Source: Clostridium sp. CM027
Lineage (GTDB): Bacteria; Bacillota; Clostridia; Clostridiales; Clostridiaceae
Reading direction: 5' to 3'
DNA: 64,000 bases
Assembly: GCF_024730565.1 (NCBI RefSeq)
Contig: NZ_CP077725.1
Coordinates: 558,001 to 622,000 of the forward strand
The first letter of the stretch is position 1. Every line of letters begins with the position of its first letter. This document shows, in pieces, positions 1-9,713 of the stretch. The translations under genes were made by a program, and so were the position numbers. A model generated the notes under the pieces. It worked only from the letters and a program-made list of their open reading frames with translations, had not been told where the DNA came from and did no database searches.

Positions 1-1914
1 GTAGCAAATTTAGTGGAGGGTGTAACTAAGCTTGGACTAATAAAATATAAGACTAAGGAAGAGGAACAAGCTGATAATGTTCGCAAAATGCTCTTAGCCA
101 TGGCAAAGGATATTAGGGTTATCCTTATTAAGCTTGCAGATAGACTTCATAATATGCGAACGCTTAAATATATGCCTGTTGCAAAGCAAAAACAAAAGGC
201 AAAAGAAACTTTGGATATTTATGCACCTCTCGCTCACAGACTTGGAATGTCTAAGATTAAATGGGAACTCGAGGACTTATCACTCAGGTATTTAAATCCG
301 AACGAATATTATAATTTAGTAAGAAAAATTGCAGAAAAAAGAGCTGAGAGAGAAGAAAATATAGATAACATAGTGATGGAATTAAAGTTCAACTTAAATA
401 TTGTTGGAATAGAAGCTGAAATGGATGGAAGACCAAAACATTTTTACAGCATTTATAGAAAGATGGTTACTAAAAATAAGACTTTAGATCAAGTTTTTGA
501 TTTAACGGCAGTTAGAATTTTAGTAAATGATATTGGAAATTGTTATGCAGCTCTAGGTATAGTGCATACTGTGTATAAACCAATTCCTGGAAGGTTTAAA
601 GACTATATTGCAATGCCAAAACCCAACATGTATCAATCATTACATTCAACGGTGATAGGACCGCACGGGAAACCTTTTGAAATACAAATTAGAACATACG
701 AGATGCATAAAACAGCAGAATATGGCATTGCAGCTCATTGGAAGTATAAAGAGGGGATAGAGGGCAGTGGAGAGCAAAATTCTGACCCTAAATTTTCATG
801 GCTTAAGGATATTCTTGAGTGGCAAGGGGAAACTTTTGACGCAGAAGAGTTTATGGAAGGGTTTAAAACTGATTTGTTTTCAGATGAAGTTTTTGTATTT
901 TCGCCAAAGGGTGAGGTTATTAATTTACCACTTGACGCAACGCCAATTGATTTTGCTTATAGAATTCATACAGATATAGGGCATAAGTGCATGGGTGCGA
1001 AAGTAAATGGAAGAATGGTACCTTTAGAATACCACTTGAAAACTGGAGAAATAGTTGAAATTGTAACTTCATCTACGCCTAAGGGACCTAGTATTGATTG
1101 GCTGAATATTACAAAGAGCAATCAAGCTAAGAGTAAAATAAAAGCTTGGTTTAAAAAGGCTAAAAGAGATGAGAGTATTGAAAAAGGTAAAGAATTATTA
1201 GAAAGGGAATCTAAGAGACAAGGATATAATTTTGGAGAAATTGCTAAGGGCGAAGCAATAGAAAAAATATATAAGAAATATAATTTTAGAACTGTAGACG
1301 ATTTATTTGCTTATGTTGGAGTGGGAGATATTATGCCTCCAACTGTAATTAATAGGTTGAGAGAGAGTTTTGAAAATAAAAACAAGCAAGAGAATATGAC
1401 CATTGAGGACATTGAGCAAAAGATAACCAAGAGTGAATGTAAAGATGATAAAAAAATAATGGATTACCAAGGTCTAATAGTTAAGGGTGAGGGCAATTTA
1501 CTTGTGAGGTTTGCTAAGTGCTGTAATCCAGTTCCAGGTGATGAAATAGTAGGGTACATCACTAAGGGACGAGGAGTTTCTGTTCATAGACGCGATTGCA
1601 AAAATGTTGAAGCTTTAATAAATAGTGAAATAAATAAAGTGGTTGAGGTAAGCTGGGGAGCGCCCGAAGGAAAAGGCTATATTACCGAGATTCAAATTAA
1701 AGCTGATGATACGTATGGACTATTGTCTCATATTATGGAGATAATAACGCTTACAAAAACACAATTATACTCAATCAATGCAAAAACTTTAAAAAATAAT
1801 GTGGCTTTAATAAATATAAAGCTACGAGTTGCTGATATTGAGAATTTGAAAGAACTACAAAAGAAAATCACTAAGTTAACGGGTGTAATGGAAGTTTATA
1901 GAATAAAAAATTAA
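1..1914 (+). CDS. relA: RelA/SpoT (Rel) (p)ppGpp synthetase/hydrolase, 5' partial
   Basis: Long Rel enzyme of the stringent response, makes and degrades (p)ppGpp from GTP/GDP and ATP. The frame is open to base 1 (VANLVEGVTKLG reads across the edge), so the first part of the N-terminal HD hydrolase domain lies outside the window; GTG at 13 is internal. Visible in order: end of the HD domain (LADRLHNMRTL), the synthetase domain with GRPKHFYSIYRK, RFKD and EIQIRT, a TGS domain (about 290-350 from base 13), a helical/zinc-finger region with CCNPVPGD, and a C-terminal ACT domain. RFKD is the RXKD signature of bifunctional enzymes, not the EXDD of synthetase-only RelA. dtd follows 36 nt downstream, as in other Firmicutes. 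Confidence 0.97.
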   Translation, partial: VANLVEGVTKLGLIKYKTKEEEQADNVRKMLLAMAKDIRVILIKLADRLHNMRTLKYMPVAKQKQKAKETLDIYAPLAHRLGMSKIKWELEDLSLRYLNPNEYYNLVRKIAEKRAEREENIDNIVMELKFNLNIVGIEAEMDGRPKHFYSIYRKMVTKNKTLDQVFDLTAVRILVNDIGNCYAALGIVHTVYKPIPGRFKDYIAMPKPNMYQSLHSTVIGPHGKPFEIQIRTYEMHKTAEYGIAAHWKYKEGIEGSGEQNSDPKFSWLKDILEWQGETFDAEEFMEGFKTDLFSDEVFVFSPKGEVINLPLDATPIDFAYRIHTDIGHKCMGAKVNGRMVPLEYHLKTGEIVEIVTSSTPKGPSIDWLNITKSNQAKSKIKAWFKKAKRDESIEKGKELLERESKRQGYNFGEIAKGEAIEKIYKKYNFRTVDDLFAYVGVGDIMPPTVINRLRESFENKNKQENMTIEDIEQKITKSECKDDKKIMDYQGLIVKGEGNLLVRFAKCCNPVPGDEIVGYITKGRGVSVHRRDCKNVEALINSEINKVVEVSWGAPEGKGYITEIQIKADDTYGLLSHIMEIITLTKTQLYSINAKTLKNNVALINIKLRVADIENLKELQKKITKLTGVMEVYRIKN

Positions 1915-1950
1915 GAGAATTGTTTTGCTTAATTTAGGAGAGGAATATTT

Positions 1951-2397
1951 ATGAGAGCAGTAGTGCAAAGAGTTAAATCATCAAAAGTTGAAGTTAGTGG
2001 TAAATTAGTTAGTGAAATAGGTTTTGGATTAAATGTTTTACTTGGAATCTGCGAAGGCGACACGGAGGATGATATAAAATTCCTAAAGGATAAGATATTA
2101 AACCTGAGGATTTTTGAAGAAGATGGGAAAATGAGTAAGTCATTAATAGACGTAGGGGGGGAACTTCTTGTAGTTTCTCAATTTACGTTATATGGAGATT
2201 GCAGAAAAGGTAGAAGACCAAATTTTATGAGAGCTCTTGGTGGAGAGCAAGCTGAAATATTATATTTAGAATTTGTTAAGCAGTGTAGTGAAGTGTTAGG
2301 TAAAGTTAAAACTGGAGATTTTGGAGAAGATATGCAGGTTTATATACAGAATGATGGACCAGTAACCTTACTTTTAGAGAGTAAAAAAGACTTCTAG
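1951..2397 (+). CDS. dtd: D-aminoacyl-tRNA deacylase
   Basis: Removes D-amino acids mischarged onto tRNA, a translation quality-control step in the cytosol. The 148-residue length is typical. Both family signatures are visible: [17 protein letters not shown] near residue 78 and the C-terminal GPVTLLLE, whose cis Gly-Pro closes the active site. ATG is preceded by TTTAGGAGAGGA. It lies between relA and a metallo-hydrolase gene 10 nt downstream and is probably cotranscribed with both. Confidence 0.97.
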   Translation: MRAVVQRVKSSKVEVSGKLVSEIGFGLNVLLGICEGDTEDDIKFLKDKILNLRIFEEDGKMSKSLIDVGGELLVVSQFTLYGDCRKGRRPNFMRALGGEQAEILYLEFVKQCSEVLGKVKTGDFGEDMQVYIQNDGPVTLLLESKKDF

Positions 2398-2407
2398 GAG
2401 GATTAAA

Positions 2408-3016
2408 ATGGAAATTAGAAAAGTTGTTACAGGAATATATGGATCAAATTGTTATATTGTAATGGATAAAAACACCAATGAAGCGATAGTGTTAGACCCA
2501 GGTGGAGATGTGGATGATATTGTTAAGGCCATAGATACTATAGGTGCAAAAGTTAAGTATATACTATTGACACATGGACATCTAGATCATACATCAGGAG
2601 TCGCGCAGCTTAAAACCATCACAAATGCAGTAGTGTGTATGAGTAAAAAAGACGATGATTTAATAACTAAAGGCGTAAATTTGTTTGGGCCGCTTATTGA
2701 AGGTGGAGCAGATAAGTTACTAAATAATGGGGATATAATAAGAATTTCTAATTTGGAAATTACATGTATAGATACACCTGGACATACACCTGGTGGTATG
2801 AGCTTTTTAATAAAAAACTGTGCTTTCACCGGAGATACTCTTTTTGCAGGTTCAATCGGAAGAACAGATTTTGCAGGAGGAGATTTTAATACTATAATTA
2901 CTAGTATTAAATCAAAGCTTTTATGTCTGCCAGAGAACACTATAGTGTATCCTGGTCACGGACCATGTAGCACGATAAATAATGAAAAATTAAACAATCC
3001 ATTTTTACAGAATTAA
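2408..3016 (+). CDS. MBL-fold metallo-hydrolase (glyoxalase II-like)
   Basis: Single-domain metallo-beta-lactamase-fold hydrolase of 202 residues. The dinuclear metal motif LTHGHLDHTSG (THxHxDH) is near residue 56, with further ligands in TPGHTPGG, GDTLF and YPGHGP. It resembles the stand-alone YqgX/GloB-like hydrolases that sit after dtd in many Firmicutes. The physiological substrate is unknown; a thioesterase role like that of glyoxalase II is a family-level inference. RBS AGGAGG lies 8 nt before ATG. Confidence 0.9.
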   Translation: MEIRKVVTGIYGSNCYIVMDKNTNEAIVLDPGGDVDDIVKAIDTIGAKVKYILLTHGHLDHTSGVAQLKTITNAVVCMSKKDDDLITKGVNLFGPLIEGGADKLLNNGDIIRISNLEITCIDTPGHTPGGMSFLIKNCAFTGDTLFAGSIGRTDFAGGDFNTIITSIKSKLLCLPENTIVYPGHGPCSTINNEKLNNPFLQN

Positions 3017-3072
3017 TATAAGGGATAATAGCACAAGGAATTTTATAAGCTATGTTTCATTAAGGAGTTAGG

Positions 3073-4500
3073 ATGATTAAGGTAAAATTAAATAACGCAG
3101 AATTTAATTATGATGTATATCAAATCATAAATTTATTTTTTTTATTTCCAGATATTAAATTTGTTGAAGAAAATTATGATTTTAATATTGAAGTAAAAGA
3201 AGATATGGTAGTTATACAAAAGGGTTTTGAAAGTTTTGAGTACACAATTAATAAATTATACAAACTTAAAGAAGAGGTTAAAAAAGCTGTTTTCTTATAT
3301 TTTTCAAAGGATACAACTCGTGAGCTACCGTGGGGAACTTTAATAGGAATTAGACCTTCTAAAAGAGCTCTTGAGCTACTCCAAAAGGATATTTCTGAGA
3401 AGGATATCATAGCTGAATTTAAAGAAAAACATATTACAAGGGAAGATAAGGCGCGACTTTGTATTGATGTTGCAAAGTTTGAAAAAAATATTGTAAACAA
3501 AGAGAAAGACAATATAAGTGTTTATATTGGTATGCCTTTTTGCCCTACACGTTGTTTATACTGTTCATTTGCATCTAATCCTATAAGCAGTTGCAAAAAC
3601 ATAGTAGAACCTTACCTTGAGGCATTGTCGCATGAAATTAAAGAGATAAGTGATTACGTTAAAGGTAAGAAGCTTAACATTGAATGTGTATATTTTGGAG
3701 GTGGTACTCCAACTTCCGTAAATGATGAGCAATTTGAATTTATAATGAAGTGTATTTATGAAGCTTTTATTCAAAATGATAATGTGAGTGAATTTACAGT
3801 AGAATGCGGAAGACCAGATAGTATTACCTTTGAAAAGTTAACTACAATGAAAAAGTATGGAGTACATAGGATAAGCATAAATCCTCAAACTATGAACGAC
3901 GATACTTTGGAATTGATTGGGAGAACTCATTCTGTAAATAGTGTTAACGAAAAATTTGCTATGGCAAGGGAACTAGGCTTTGATAATATAAATATGGATT
4001 TAATAGTAGGGCTACCGGGAGAGAAGATTTCACATATAATAAGAACTTGCGATAAAATATCCCAAATGAAACCTGATAGTATTACAATTCATGGAATGTC
4101 CATAAAAAGAGCTTCAAAACTCCATGAAAATATGCTTAATAATTATAGGTTTCAAGTTCCAGCTCAAGAAGAATTAAACCAAATGTATGAGCACACTGTT
4201 GAATTATCTAAAAAACTTCATATGAAACCGTATTATATGTATAGGCAGAAAAATATGGTGGGCAATATGGAAAATATTGGATATACAACGCCTGGAAAAG
4301 AAGGAATATACAATATTCAAATGATTGAGGAGAAACAGACAGTTATTGCACTTGGTGCAGATGCAGTTTGTAAAGTTGTTTTTTTAGAGGAAAACAGACA
4401 TGAAAGGTTTGCCAATATCAAAGATGTTAGAGAGTACGTAAAAAGAGTAGATGAGATGATTGATAAAAAAATTGAACTGCTCAATACTTTATATAATTGA
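3073..4500 (+). CDS. hemZ: HemZ-type coproporphyrinogen III oxidase-like radical SAM protein
   Basis: 475-residue radical SAM protein of the oxygen-independent coproporphyrinogen oxidase family. The 4Fe-4S motif CPTRCLYC is at residues 157-164, followed by the SAM-binding YFGGGTPTS. The N-terminal 150 residues form the extra domain typical of HemZ/YggW-like clostridial proteins. Classical HemN decarboxylates coproporphyrinogen III in haem synthesis, but many HemZ/HemW-like relatives act differently, for example in haem handling, so the exact reaction is not certain. It is the last gene of the relA-dtd-MBL run. In related clostridia hisS usually follows; here 57 nt lead directly to aspS. Confidence 0.88.
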   Translation: MIKVKLNNAEFNYDVYQIINLFFLFPDIKFVEENYDFNIEVKEDMVVIQKGFESFEYTINKLYKLKEEVKKAVFLYFSKDTTRELPWGTLIGIRPSKRALELLQKDISEKDIIAEFKEKHITREDKARLCIDVAKFEKNIVNKEKDNISVYIGMPFCPTRCLYCSFASNPISSCKNIVEPYLEALSHEIKEISDYVKGKKLNIECVYFGGGTPTSVNDEQFEFIMKCIYEAFIQNDNVSEFTVECGRPDSITFEKLTTMKKYGVHRISINPQTMNDDTLELIGRTHSVNSVNEKFAMARELGFDNINMDLIVGLPGEKISHIIRTCDKISQMKPDSITIHGMSIKRASKLHENMLNNYRFQVPAQEELNQMYEHTVELSKKLHMKPYYMYRQKNMVGNMENIGYTTPGKEGIYNIQMIEEKQTVIALGADAVCKVVFLEENRHERFANIKDVREYVKRVDEMIDKKIELLNTLYN

Positions 4501-4557
4501 TAATTGAGAGTTGACAAATAAGTAATAAAAATAGTATTTAGAGAGGAAGGAAGTAAA

Positions 4558-6339
4558 ATGGCAGAAGCATTAGATGGTTTAAAGAGAACCAATATGTGTG
4601 GTGATCTTAGGGAATCGCATATATCAAATAAAATAACAGTAATGGGTTGGGTTCAAAGAAAAAGAAATCTAGGAGGACTTGTTTTTATAGACTTAAGAGA
4701 TAGAACAGGTTTATTACAATTAGTATTTGGAGAAGAAATAAATAAAGAGGCTTTTCAAAAGGCAGATTTAGTGAAACCAGAATACTGTATTGCTGTAACT
4801 GGGGAACTTATTAGAAGACAGTCTCCAAATGAAAATATGCCTACAGGACTTGTAGAGGTTAAAGGTGAAAACATAAAGATATTATCTGAATCAGAAACTC
4901 CGCCTATATATATAAAAGAAGGTTTAGATGCCTCAGAAAACGTACGTCTAAAATACAGATATCTTGATTTAAGAAGACCAGATATGCAAAAAATATTTAT
5001 GATACGCCATAAAACAACTAAGGTTGTTCGCGATTTTTTAGATGAGAATGGTTTTTTAGAAATAGAAACACCTATGCTCACAAAAAGTACTCCAGAGGGT
5101 GCTCGCGACTATTTAGTCCCAAGCAGAAATTATAAAGGAATGTTCTATGCACTTCCACAATCACCACAATTGTTTAAACAATTATTAATGGTGTCTGGAT
5201 ATGATAAGTACTTCCAAATAGCAAGATGTTTTAGAGATGAAGATTTAAGATCAAATAGACAACCAGAGTTTACACAAATAGATATAGAAATGTCATTTGT
5301 TGAAGAAGAAGATGTTATAGCTGTTAATGAGGCTTTAATTAAAAAAGTATTTAAAGAAGTTGTAAATGAGGATGTTAAACTTCCTATAAAAAGAATTACA
5401 TATAAAGAAGCTATGGATAAATATGGATCAGATAAACCAGATTTAAGATTTGGAATGGAAATAAAAGATATTACCCAAGAGGTAAAAGAATGTGAATTCG
5501 TAGTATTTAAAGGTGCCATAGATAATGGCGGCAGCGTACGAGCTATAAAGGTTAGTAATGCTGCAGATATGGGAAGAAAGAAGTTAGACAAATTAGGTGA
5601 ATTTGTTAAGACTTATAGAGCAAAAGGACTTGCTTGGATTGCATATAAAGAAGATGGAATTAAATCGCCAATATCTAAATTTTTAAGTGATGAAGAAATG
5701 CAATCTGTTATAAATAAGGTAGACGCCAAAACTGGAGATTTAGTACTTATTGTTGCAGACAAAGATAGCGTTGCATTGCAGTCTTTAGGGGCATTAAGAT
5801 TACAGGTAGCTAAAGATCTTGAAATTTTAAAAGATAATAAAGAATTTAACTTTGTATGGGTTACAGAGTTCCCATTATTTGATTATAGCGAAGAAGAAAA
5901 TAGATATGTTGCTGCACACCATCCCTTCACGATGCCAATGGATGAAGATTTACAGTATCTAGAAAGTGAGCCAGGCAGAGTTCGTGCTAAAGCTTATGAT
6001 ATAGTCTTAAACGGAGAAGAATTAGGTGGAGGAAGTATTAGAATACATAATTCTAAACTGCAAGAAACTATGCTTAAAGTTTTGGGATTTACGCAGGAAA
6101 AAGCATGGGAAAGATTCGGATTCTTACTAGAATCATTCAAATACGGTCCACCACCACACGGCGGCCTTGCTTTTGGACTAGATAGAATGATAATGTTCTT
6201 AGCAGGAACTGAAAACATTAAAGATGTAATAGCATTTCCTAAGAATCAAAATGCCTACTGTCCAATGAGTGAAGCTCCAAATATGGTTGATGATAAACAG
6301 CTTAAAGAACTTGGTATCAAAAAAGCCACGGAGAAATAG
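4558..6339 (+). CDS. aspS: Aspartyl-tRNA synthetase
   Basis: Class II synthetase of 593 residues, the size of the bacterial type that has a GAD insertion domain. Visible: the N-terminal OB-fold anticodon-binding domain (MGWVQRKRNLGGLVFIDLRD), the catalytic core with QSPQLFKQLLM and the motif 2 region FRDEDLRSNRQPEFTQ, a central GAD insert (about 280-420), and motif 3 GGLAFGLDRM near 535-545. The start has a strong GAGAGGAAGG site. No T-box motif is present upstream; a TTGACA at 4511-4516 could be a -35 element, but no good -10 follows. Asp-tRNA versus Asx-tRNA specificity cannot be judged here. Confidence 0.97.
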   Translation: MAEALDGLKRTNMCGDLRESHISNKITVMGWVQRKRNLGGLVFIDLRDRTGLLQLVFGEEINKEAFQKADLVKPEYCIAVTGELIRRQSPNENMPTGLVEVKGENIKILSESETPPIYIKEGLDASENVRLKYRYLDLRRPDMQKIFMIRHKTTKVVRDFLDENGFLEIETPMLTKSTPEGARDYLVPSRNYKGMFYALPQSPQLFKQLLMVSGYDKYFQIARCFRDEDLRSNRQPEFTQIDIEMSFVEEEDVIAVNEALIKKVFKEVVNEDVKLPIKRITYKEAMDKYGSDKPDLRFGMEIKDITQEVKECEFVVFKGAIDNGGSVRAIKVSNAADMGRKKLDKLGEFVKTYRAKGLAWIAYKEDGIKSPISKFLSDEEMQSVINKVDAKTGDLVLIVADKDSVALQSLGALRLQVAKDLEILKDNKEFNFVWVTEFPLFDYSEEENRYVAAHHPFTMPMDEDLQYLESEPGRVRAKAYDIVLNGEELGGGSIRIHNSKLQETMLKVLGFTQEKAWERFGFLLESFKYGPPPHGGLAFGLDRMIMFLAGTENIKDVIAFPKNQNAYCPMSEAPNMVDDKQLKELGIKKATEK

Positions 6340-6412
6340 GATACTGGCTTATTTTTTATTTGTTTGTGACTAACTGTCAATTGTCCACTATATTGTATAG
6401 GGGAGTGGTAAA

Positions 6413-6700
6413 ATGATAAATGAAAAAGAAAAAACAATGAATGATGAATTAGTAAAAGATATCCAAGTGAGACTAAGAAAAATTGAAGGTCAGGTTAAAG
6501 GTATTGAAAAGATGGTTTCCAGCGAAGCTTGCTGCAAAAACATATTGGTGCAAGTTGCTGCAGCTAGAGCTGCTATGAATAAAGTTGGTGCTCTTGTTTT
6601 AGAGAGATATACAAAAAACTGTCTTATACATGAAGAGGATGCAATAGAGGAAAAAAAAATCGAAGAGTTAGTTTCAACTTTCCTTATGTTTTTAAAGTAA
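6413..6700 (+). CDS. CsoR/RcnR/CstR-family (DUF156) repressor
   Basis: All-helical DNA-binding repressor of 95 residues (RLRKIEGQVKGIEKM near the start). CsoR Cu(I) sensors use a Cys-His-Cys triad spaced 25 and 4 residues apart. Here the equivalent positions are Cys41 (next to Cys40), Tyr66 and Cys70, so the copper-ligand His is replaced by Tyr. This fits CstR-like sulfur sensing, which needs only two cysteines, better than copper sensing; that is an inference. No copper or sulfide gene is adjacent. ATG 6413 is chosen because AGGGGAGTGG precedes it; a second ATG at 6437 lacks an RBS. A 19-bp palindromic terminator follows immediately. Confidence 0.85.
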   Translation: MINEKEKTMNDELVKDIQVRLRKIEGQVKGIEKMVSSEACCKNILVQVAAARAAMNKVGALVLERYTKNCLIHEEDAIEEKKIEELVSTFLMFLK

Positions 6701-6701
6701 A

Positions 6702-6750
6702 AAATAAAGAAGTAAAATTTGATACTAAATTTTACTTCTTTATTTTTTTG
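6702..6750. terminator. Bidirectional terminator between the CsoR-family gene and yjjB
   Basis: Perfect 19-bp inverted repeat (6702-6720 with 6727-6745, 6-nt loop GATACT) with A-runs and T-runs on both sides. It serves two convergent genes; the minus-strand gene's stop codon at 6732-6734 lies inside the right arm. Confidence 0.92.
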
Positions 6751-7157
6751 AAAATTGAACTTATGGAGGATACGAATACAATTCCAATTGCAATTGAAAT
6801 TGCGCTAAATAAAGTTTCAGCACCTTTGGATAGAGCAGCATTAAAATTACCCTTTACGGCCTCAAGAGTAGAATAATACATTCCACCACCGGGTACAAGT
6901 GGTATAATTGCGCAGATTACAAATATAGTCACAGGATTTTTATATATTCTTGCCATTATTTCTGAGTAAATACTTCCAACCATGGAGGCAAAGAATAATG
7001 AGAAAACTATGGAAGCTTGTAGTCTTGAGGCAAGAAGATAGGTGAACCAGCTTATGCCTCCACCAAGGGCGGCGATTACTAAGTTTTTACCTCTAATATT
7101 AAATAGTATTCCAAAACTAAGAGAACTTAAAAAAGCATAAAAAGAATTAACAATCAT
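6732..7157 (-). CDS. YjjB-like threonine/serine exporter family subunit (DUF3815)
   Basis: Short integral membrane protein (141 residues from the chosen start) with about four or five hydrophobic helices, matching the C-terminal half of ThrE-type exporters (YjjB, ThrE_2). Start chosen at the ATG on the minus strand at 7157, which has GGAGG about 8 nt upstream and overlaps the stop of the upstream gene as ATGA, a sign of translational coupling; the open frame continues to 7187. With the YjjP-like partner it probably forms one exporter. ThrE exports threonine and serine, E. coli YjjPB has been linked to succinate export; the substrate here is unknown. Confidence 0.85.
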   Translation of the reverse strand: MIVNSFYAFLSSLSFGILFNIRGKNLVIAALGGGISWFTYLLASRLQASIVFSLFFASMVGSIYSEIMARIYKNPVTIFVICAIIPLVPGGGMYYSTLEAVKGNFNAALSKGAETLFSAISIAIGIVFVSSISSIFKKIKK

Positions 7158-7927
7158 ATAAGAGTACCTCCAAATAATAAGAACCATGTTTTGAAAACTA
7201 TACTTGTGCCTGCAGCTATAGCAATGGCTATAAATAAAGCTTCTATTGTCCTAGAGATACCAGAAACTAAATCACCAGCAATAGTATCCCTTATTGCATT
7301 TGTTATGGCAATGCCAGGTGCTAGTATCATTATAGATCCTATTATTATAGTATCCATATTACCTACTAGACATAAAGACTTGGCTAAGAGGGCTATGAAT
7401 GCAGCCAAAGAACCACCAAGCATGTATTTTAGAAAGCTATTTACATCTAATTTTTCTAAAAATAAACTTAAACAATTTATAAGTGCCCCAATTATAAGGG
7501 CTACAAAAAAGTCCTTATAATTTCCACCAAAAAGTAAAGTAAAAAATCCTGCGCAGATAGCAGAAAAAAATGTGGTGGTCTTCGGAGAATAAGGTGGTAA
7601 ATTATTTATATAATCAATTTTTTTTCTTATATCACTCATAGATAATGGATTAGAAACTAATTCTCTAGATAGATTGTTAATCATGGCAACCTTACCAAGG
7701 TTAACTGTTCTAACATTTATTCTTCTAATTAATGATATAGTTTTATTTTCACTATTGGTTATGGAAACCATAATACCAGTAGGGGTAACAAAACTTTCAG
7801 TGATTGGTATGCCATAGGATTTACATATCATAGTGATTGTTTGCTCGACCCTGTAGGTTTCTCCACCATTTTCTAATATGATTTTACCAGCTTCAGTAGC
7901 TACATGAATGATATCATCAATATGCAT
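7154..7927 (-). CDS. YjjP-like threonine/serine exporter family subunit (DUF1212)
   Basis: 257-residue protein with a soluble N-terminal domain (about 1-115) that carries the DUF1212 hallmarks HVATEAGKIILENGGETYRVE and TPTGIMVSI, then about five transmembrane helices. Partner of the YjjB-like protein encoded next. The start is the minus-strand ATG at 7927, preceded by AAAGGAGATAAC; a TTG five codons earlier is in frame but overlaps the RBS. Split ThrE exporters of this kind are common in Firmicutes. Transcribed divergently from glyA. Confidence 0.88.
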   Translation of the reverse strand: MHIDDIIHVATEAGKIILENGGETYRVEQTITMICKSYGIPITESFVTPTGIMVSITNSENKTISLIRRINVRTVNLGKVAMINNLSRELVSNPLSMSDIRKKIDYINNLPPYSPKTTTFFSAICAGFFTLLFGGNYKDFFVALIIGALINCLSLFLEKLDVNSFLKYMLGGSLAAFIALLAKSLCLVGNMDTIIIGSIMILAPGIAITNAIRDTIAGDLVSGISRTIEALFIAIAIAAGTSIVFKTWFLLFGGTLI

Positions 7928-8345
7928 GTTATCTCCTTTCAATATAAAATTAGTTTTTGTAGACTATTATAAGGCTTAAATATTTAATTTTGTATTGCAT
8001 ATAATAAAATTTCTACACTATTATATACCATAAATCTATTAAATAATTATTAGTTGAAAAATTATTATTATTTATTAGCAGTTGTAGTAGGGAAATTGAT
8101 ACGTATACATAAACGTGTATAATATGACCATGGAATTAGAAGTGTGAAAATCCTATAATAATTATAGTTATTAAAAAAATTAGAAGATTTTCATATTCTT
8201 GTTGATAAATATGCCATTAACTTTTATAATATAAGTATAATACATATTTATATAATTTTAGAGTATTATTCTTATTTATTTTAAATTATTAATGAAACCG
8301 GTTTAGTGAATTGTTTAATCTAAAAGATGAGAGGAAGGATATGAC
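7928..8345. other. Divergent intergenic region yjjP / glyA
   Basis: 418 bp without a credible gene. It must hold the yjjP promoter on the minus strand (a TATAAT-like box lies near 7965-7970, without a clear -35). On the plus strand it contains a good promoter at 8096-8123, a long leader with an imperfect hairpin (8140-8202) and the palindrome AAACCGGTTT at 8295-8304 shortly before glyA. No glycine, THF or other riboswitch that I know could be matched. Confidence 0.6.
8096..8123 (+). promoter_or_regulatory. Predicted glyA promoter
   Basis: TTGATA (8096-8101), 16-bp spacer, TATAAT (8118-8123). It would give a leader of about 215 nt before glyA. Consensus match only. Confidence 0.55.
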
Positions 8346-9575
8346 ATGACGGAATATTTAAAAAACAATGATTTGAAGGTTTACGATATTATTAAAGAGG
8401 AAAATGCGAGGCAAGAGGATCATATTGAACTAATAGCTTCTGAAAATGTTGTTAGCAGAGCTGTACTTGAAGCAAATGGTTCTATATTAACTAATAAATA
8501 TGCAGAGGGATATCCTGCTAAAAGATATTATGGTGGTTGTGAAGTAGTTGATAAAATAGAAAATTTAGCTCGTGATAGAATGAAGGAACTTTTTGGAGCA
8601 GAACATGCTAACGTGCAACCTCATTCAGGTTCTCAAGCTAACATGGCTGTATATTTTTCAGTGCTTAAGCCAGGAGATACAGTATTAGGTATGAATTTGA
8701 GTCATGGTGGACACTTAACTCATGGTAGTTTAGTAAATTTTTCAGGGATTTTATATAACTTCGTTCCTTACGGTGTTAATTTAGAAACAGAAACTATAGA
8801 TTATGAAAAAGTGAGAGCTTTAGCTAAAGAGCATAACCCTAAAATGATAGTTATTGGGGCGTCTGCTTACCCAAGAGCTATAGATTTTGCAGCATTTAGA
8901 GAAATTTGCGATGAAGTAAACGCATATATGTTTGTTGATATGGCTCATATAGCAGGACTTGTTGCAACAGGAGCACATGAGTCTCCAGTGCCATATGCTG
9001 ATTTTGTTACTACTACAACACATAAAACACTAAGAGGACCTAGAGGTGGAGCAATTTTATGTAAAGAAAAATATGAAAAACAAGTAGACAAGTCTATTTT
9101 CCCAGGAATGCAAGGTGGACCATTAATGCATACTATTGCAGCTAAAGCTGTTTGCTTTGGAGAAGCTCTTAAACCAGAATTCAAAGTTTACATTGACCAA
9201 GTAGTTAAAAATGCAAAGGTATTGGGAGAAGAACTTTTAAAATATGGATTTAAATTAGTATCTGGAGGTACAGATAACCATCTTTTACTTATTGAATTAA
9301 CAAACAAAGATATTACTGGAAAAGCAGCTGAAAAGTTATTAGATATTGTAGGTATTACTGTAAATAAAAATACTGTACCAAATGAAACTTTAAGTCCATT
9401 TGTTACAAGCGGCATAAGAATTGGTACGCCTGCTGTAACTACAAGAGGATTTAAAGAAGAAGAAATGAAAAAAATAGCTGAACTTATAAATGAAACTCTA
9501 GAAAATAGAGAAGGAAACTTAGAACCAATTAGAGAAAAAGTAGTACAATTATGTAGCAAATTCCCGTTATACTAG
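8346..9575 (+). CDS. glyA: Serine hydroxymethyltransferase
   Basis: PLP enzyme that converts serine and tetrahydrofolate to glycine and 5,10-methylene-THF, the main source of one-carbon units. Length 409 is typical for bacteria. Visible: [10 protein letters not shown] near the N-terminus, [11 protein letters not shown], and the PLP lysine K227 in [23 protein letters not shown] precedes ATG. It is monocistronic: a terminator follows 30 nt downstream, and the next gene is on the opposite strand. Confidence 0.98.
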   Translation: MTEYLKNNDLKVYDIIKEENARQEDHIELIASENVVSRAVLEANGSILTNKYAEGYPAKRYYGGCEVVDKIENLARDRMKELFGAEHANVQPHSGSQANMAVYFSVLKPGDTVLGMNLSHGGHLTHGSLVNFSGILYNFVPYGVNLETETIDYEKVRALAKEHNPKMIVIGASAYPRAIDFAAFREICDEVNAYMFVDMAHIAGLVATGAHESPVPYADFVTTTTHKTLRGPRGGAILCKEKYEKQVDKSIFPGMQGGPLMHTIAAKAVCFGEALKPEFKVYIDQVVKNAKVLGEELLKYGFKLVSGGTDNHLLLIELTNKDITGKAAEKLLDIVGITVNKNTVPNETLSPFVTSGIRIGTPAVTTRGFKEEEMKKIAELINETLENREGNLEPIREKVVQLCSKFPLY

Positions 9576-9606
9576 GGGAATAGAAACATAATATTTGTGT
9601 GTAGAG

Positions 9607-9640
9607 AAGGGCATCTGCTTATTGGCAGGTGCCCTTTATT
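9607..9640 (+). terminator. glyA terminator
   Basis: 12-bp stem (9607-9618 with 9625-9636, one G-U pair), loop TTATTG, then a T-rich tail. Confidence 0.85.
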
Positions 9641-9713
9641 AAAATATGGCAGTAGAAATATTAACTCCATTATACATTACTATTGATTACTTTTATATTT
9701 TAGTTTCTGTGTT

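Noticed and set aside
4501-4557. T-box or full promoter before aspS
   Set aside because: The gap is too short for a T-box and only a TTGACA without a proper -10 is visible; aspS is probably read from upstream.
7191-7520. 109-codon plus-strand frame inside the yjjP gene
   Set aside because: Antisense shadow of the yjjP-like gene, which has clear family motifs and an RBS.
8124-8345. Glycine or tetrahydrofolate riboswitch before glyA
   Set aside because: The conserved cores of these riboswitches could not be found; only generic hairpins are present.
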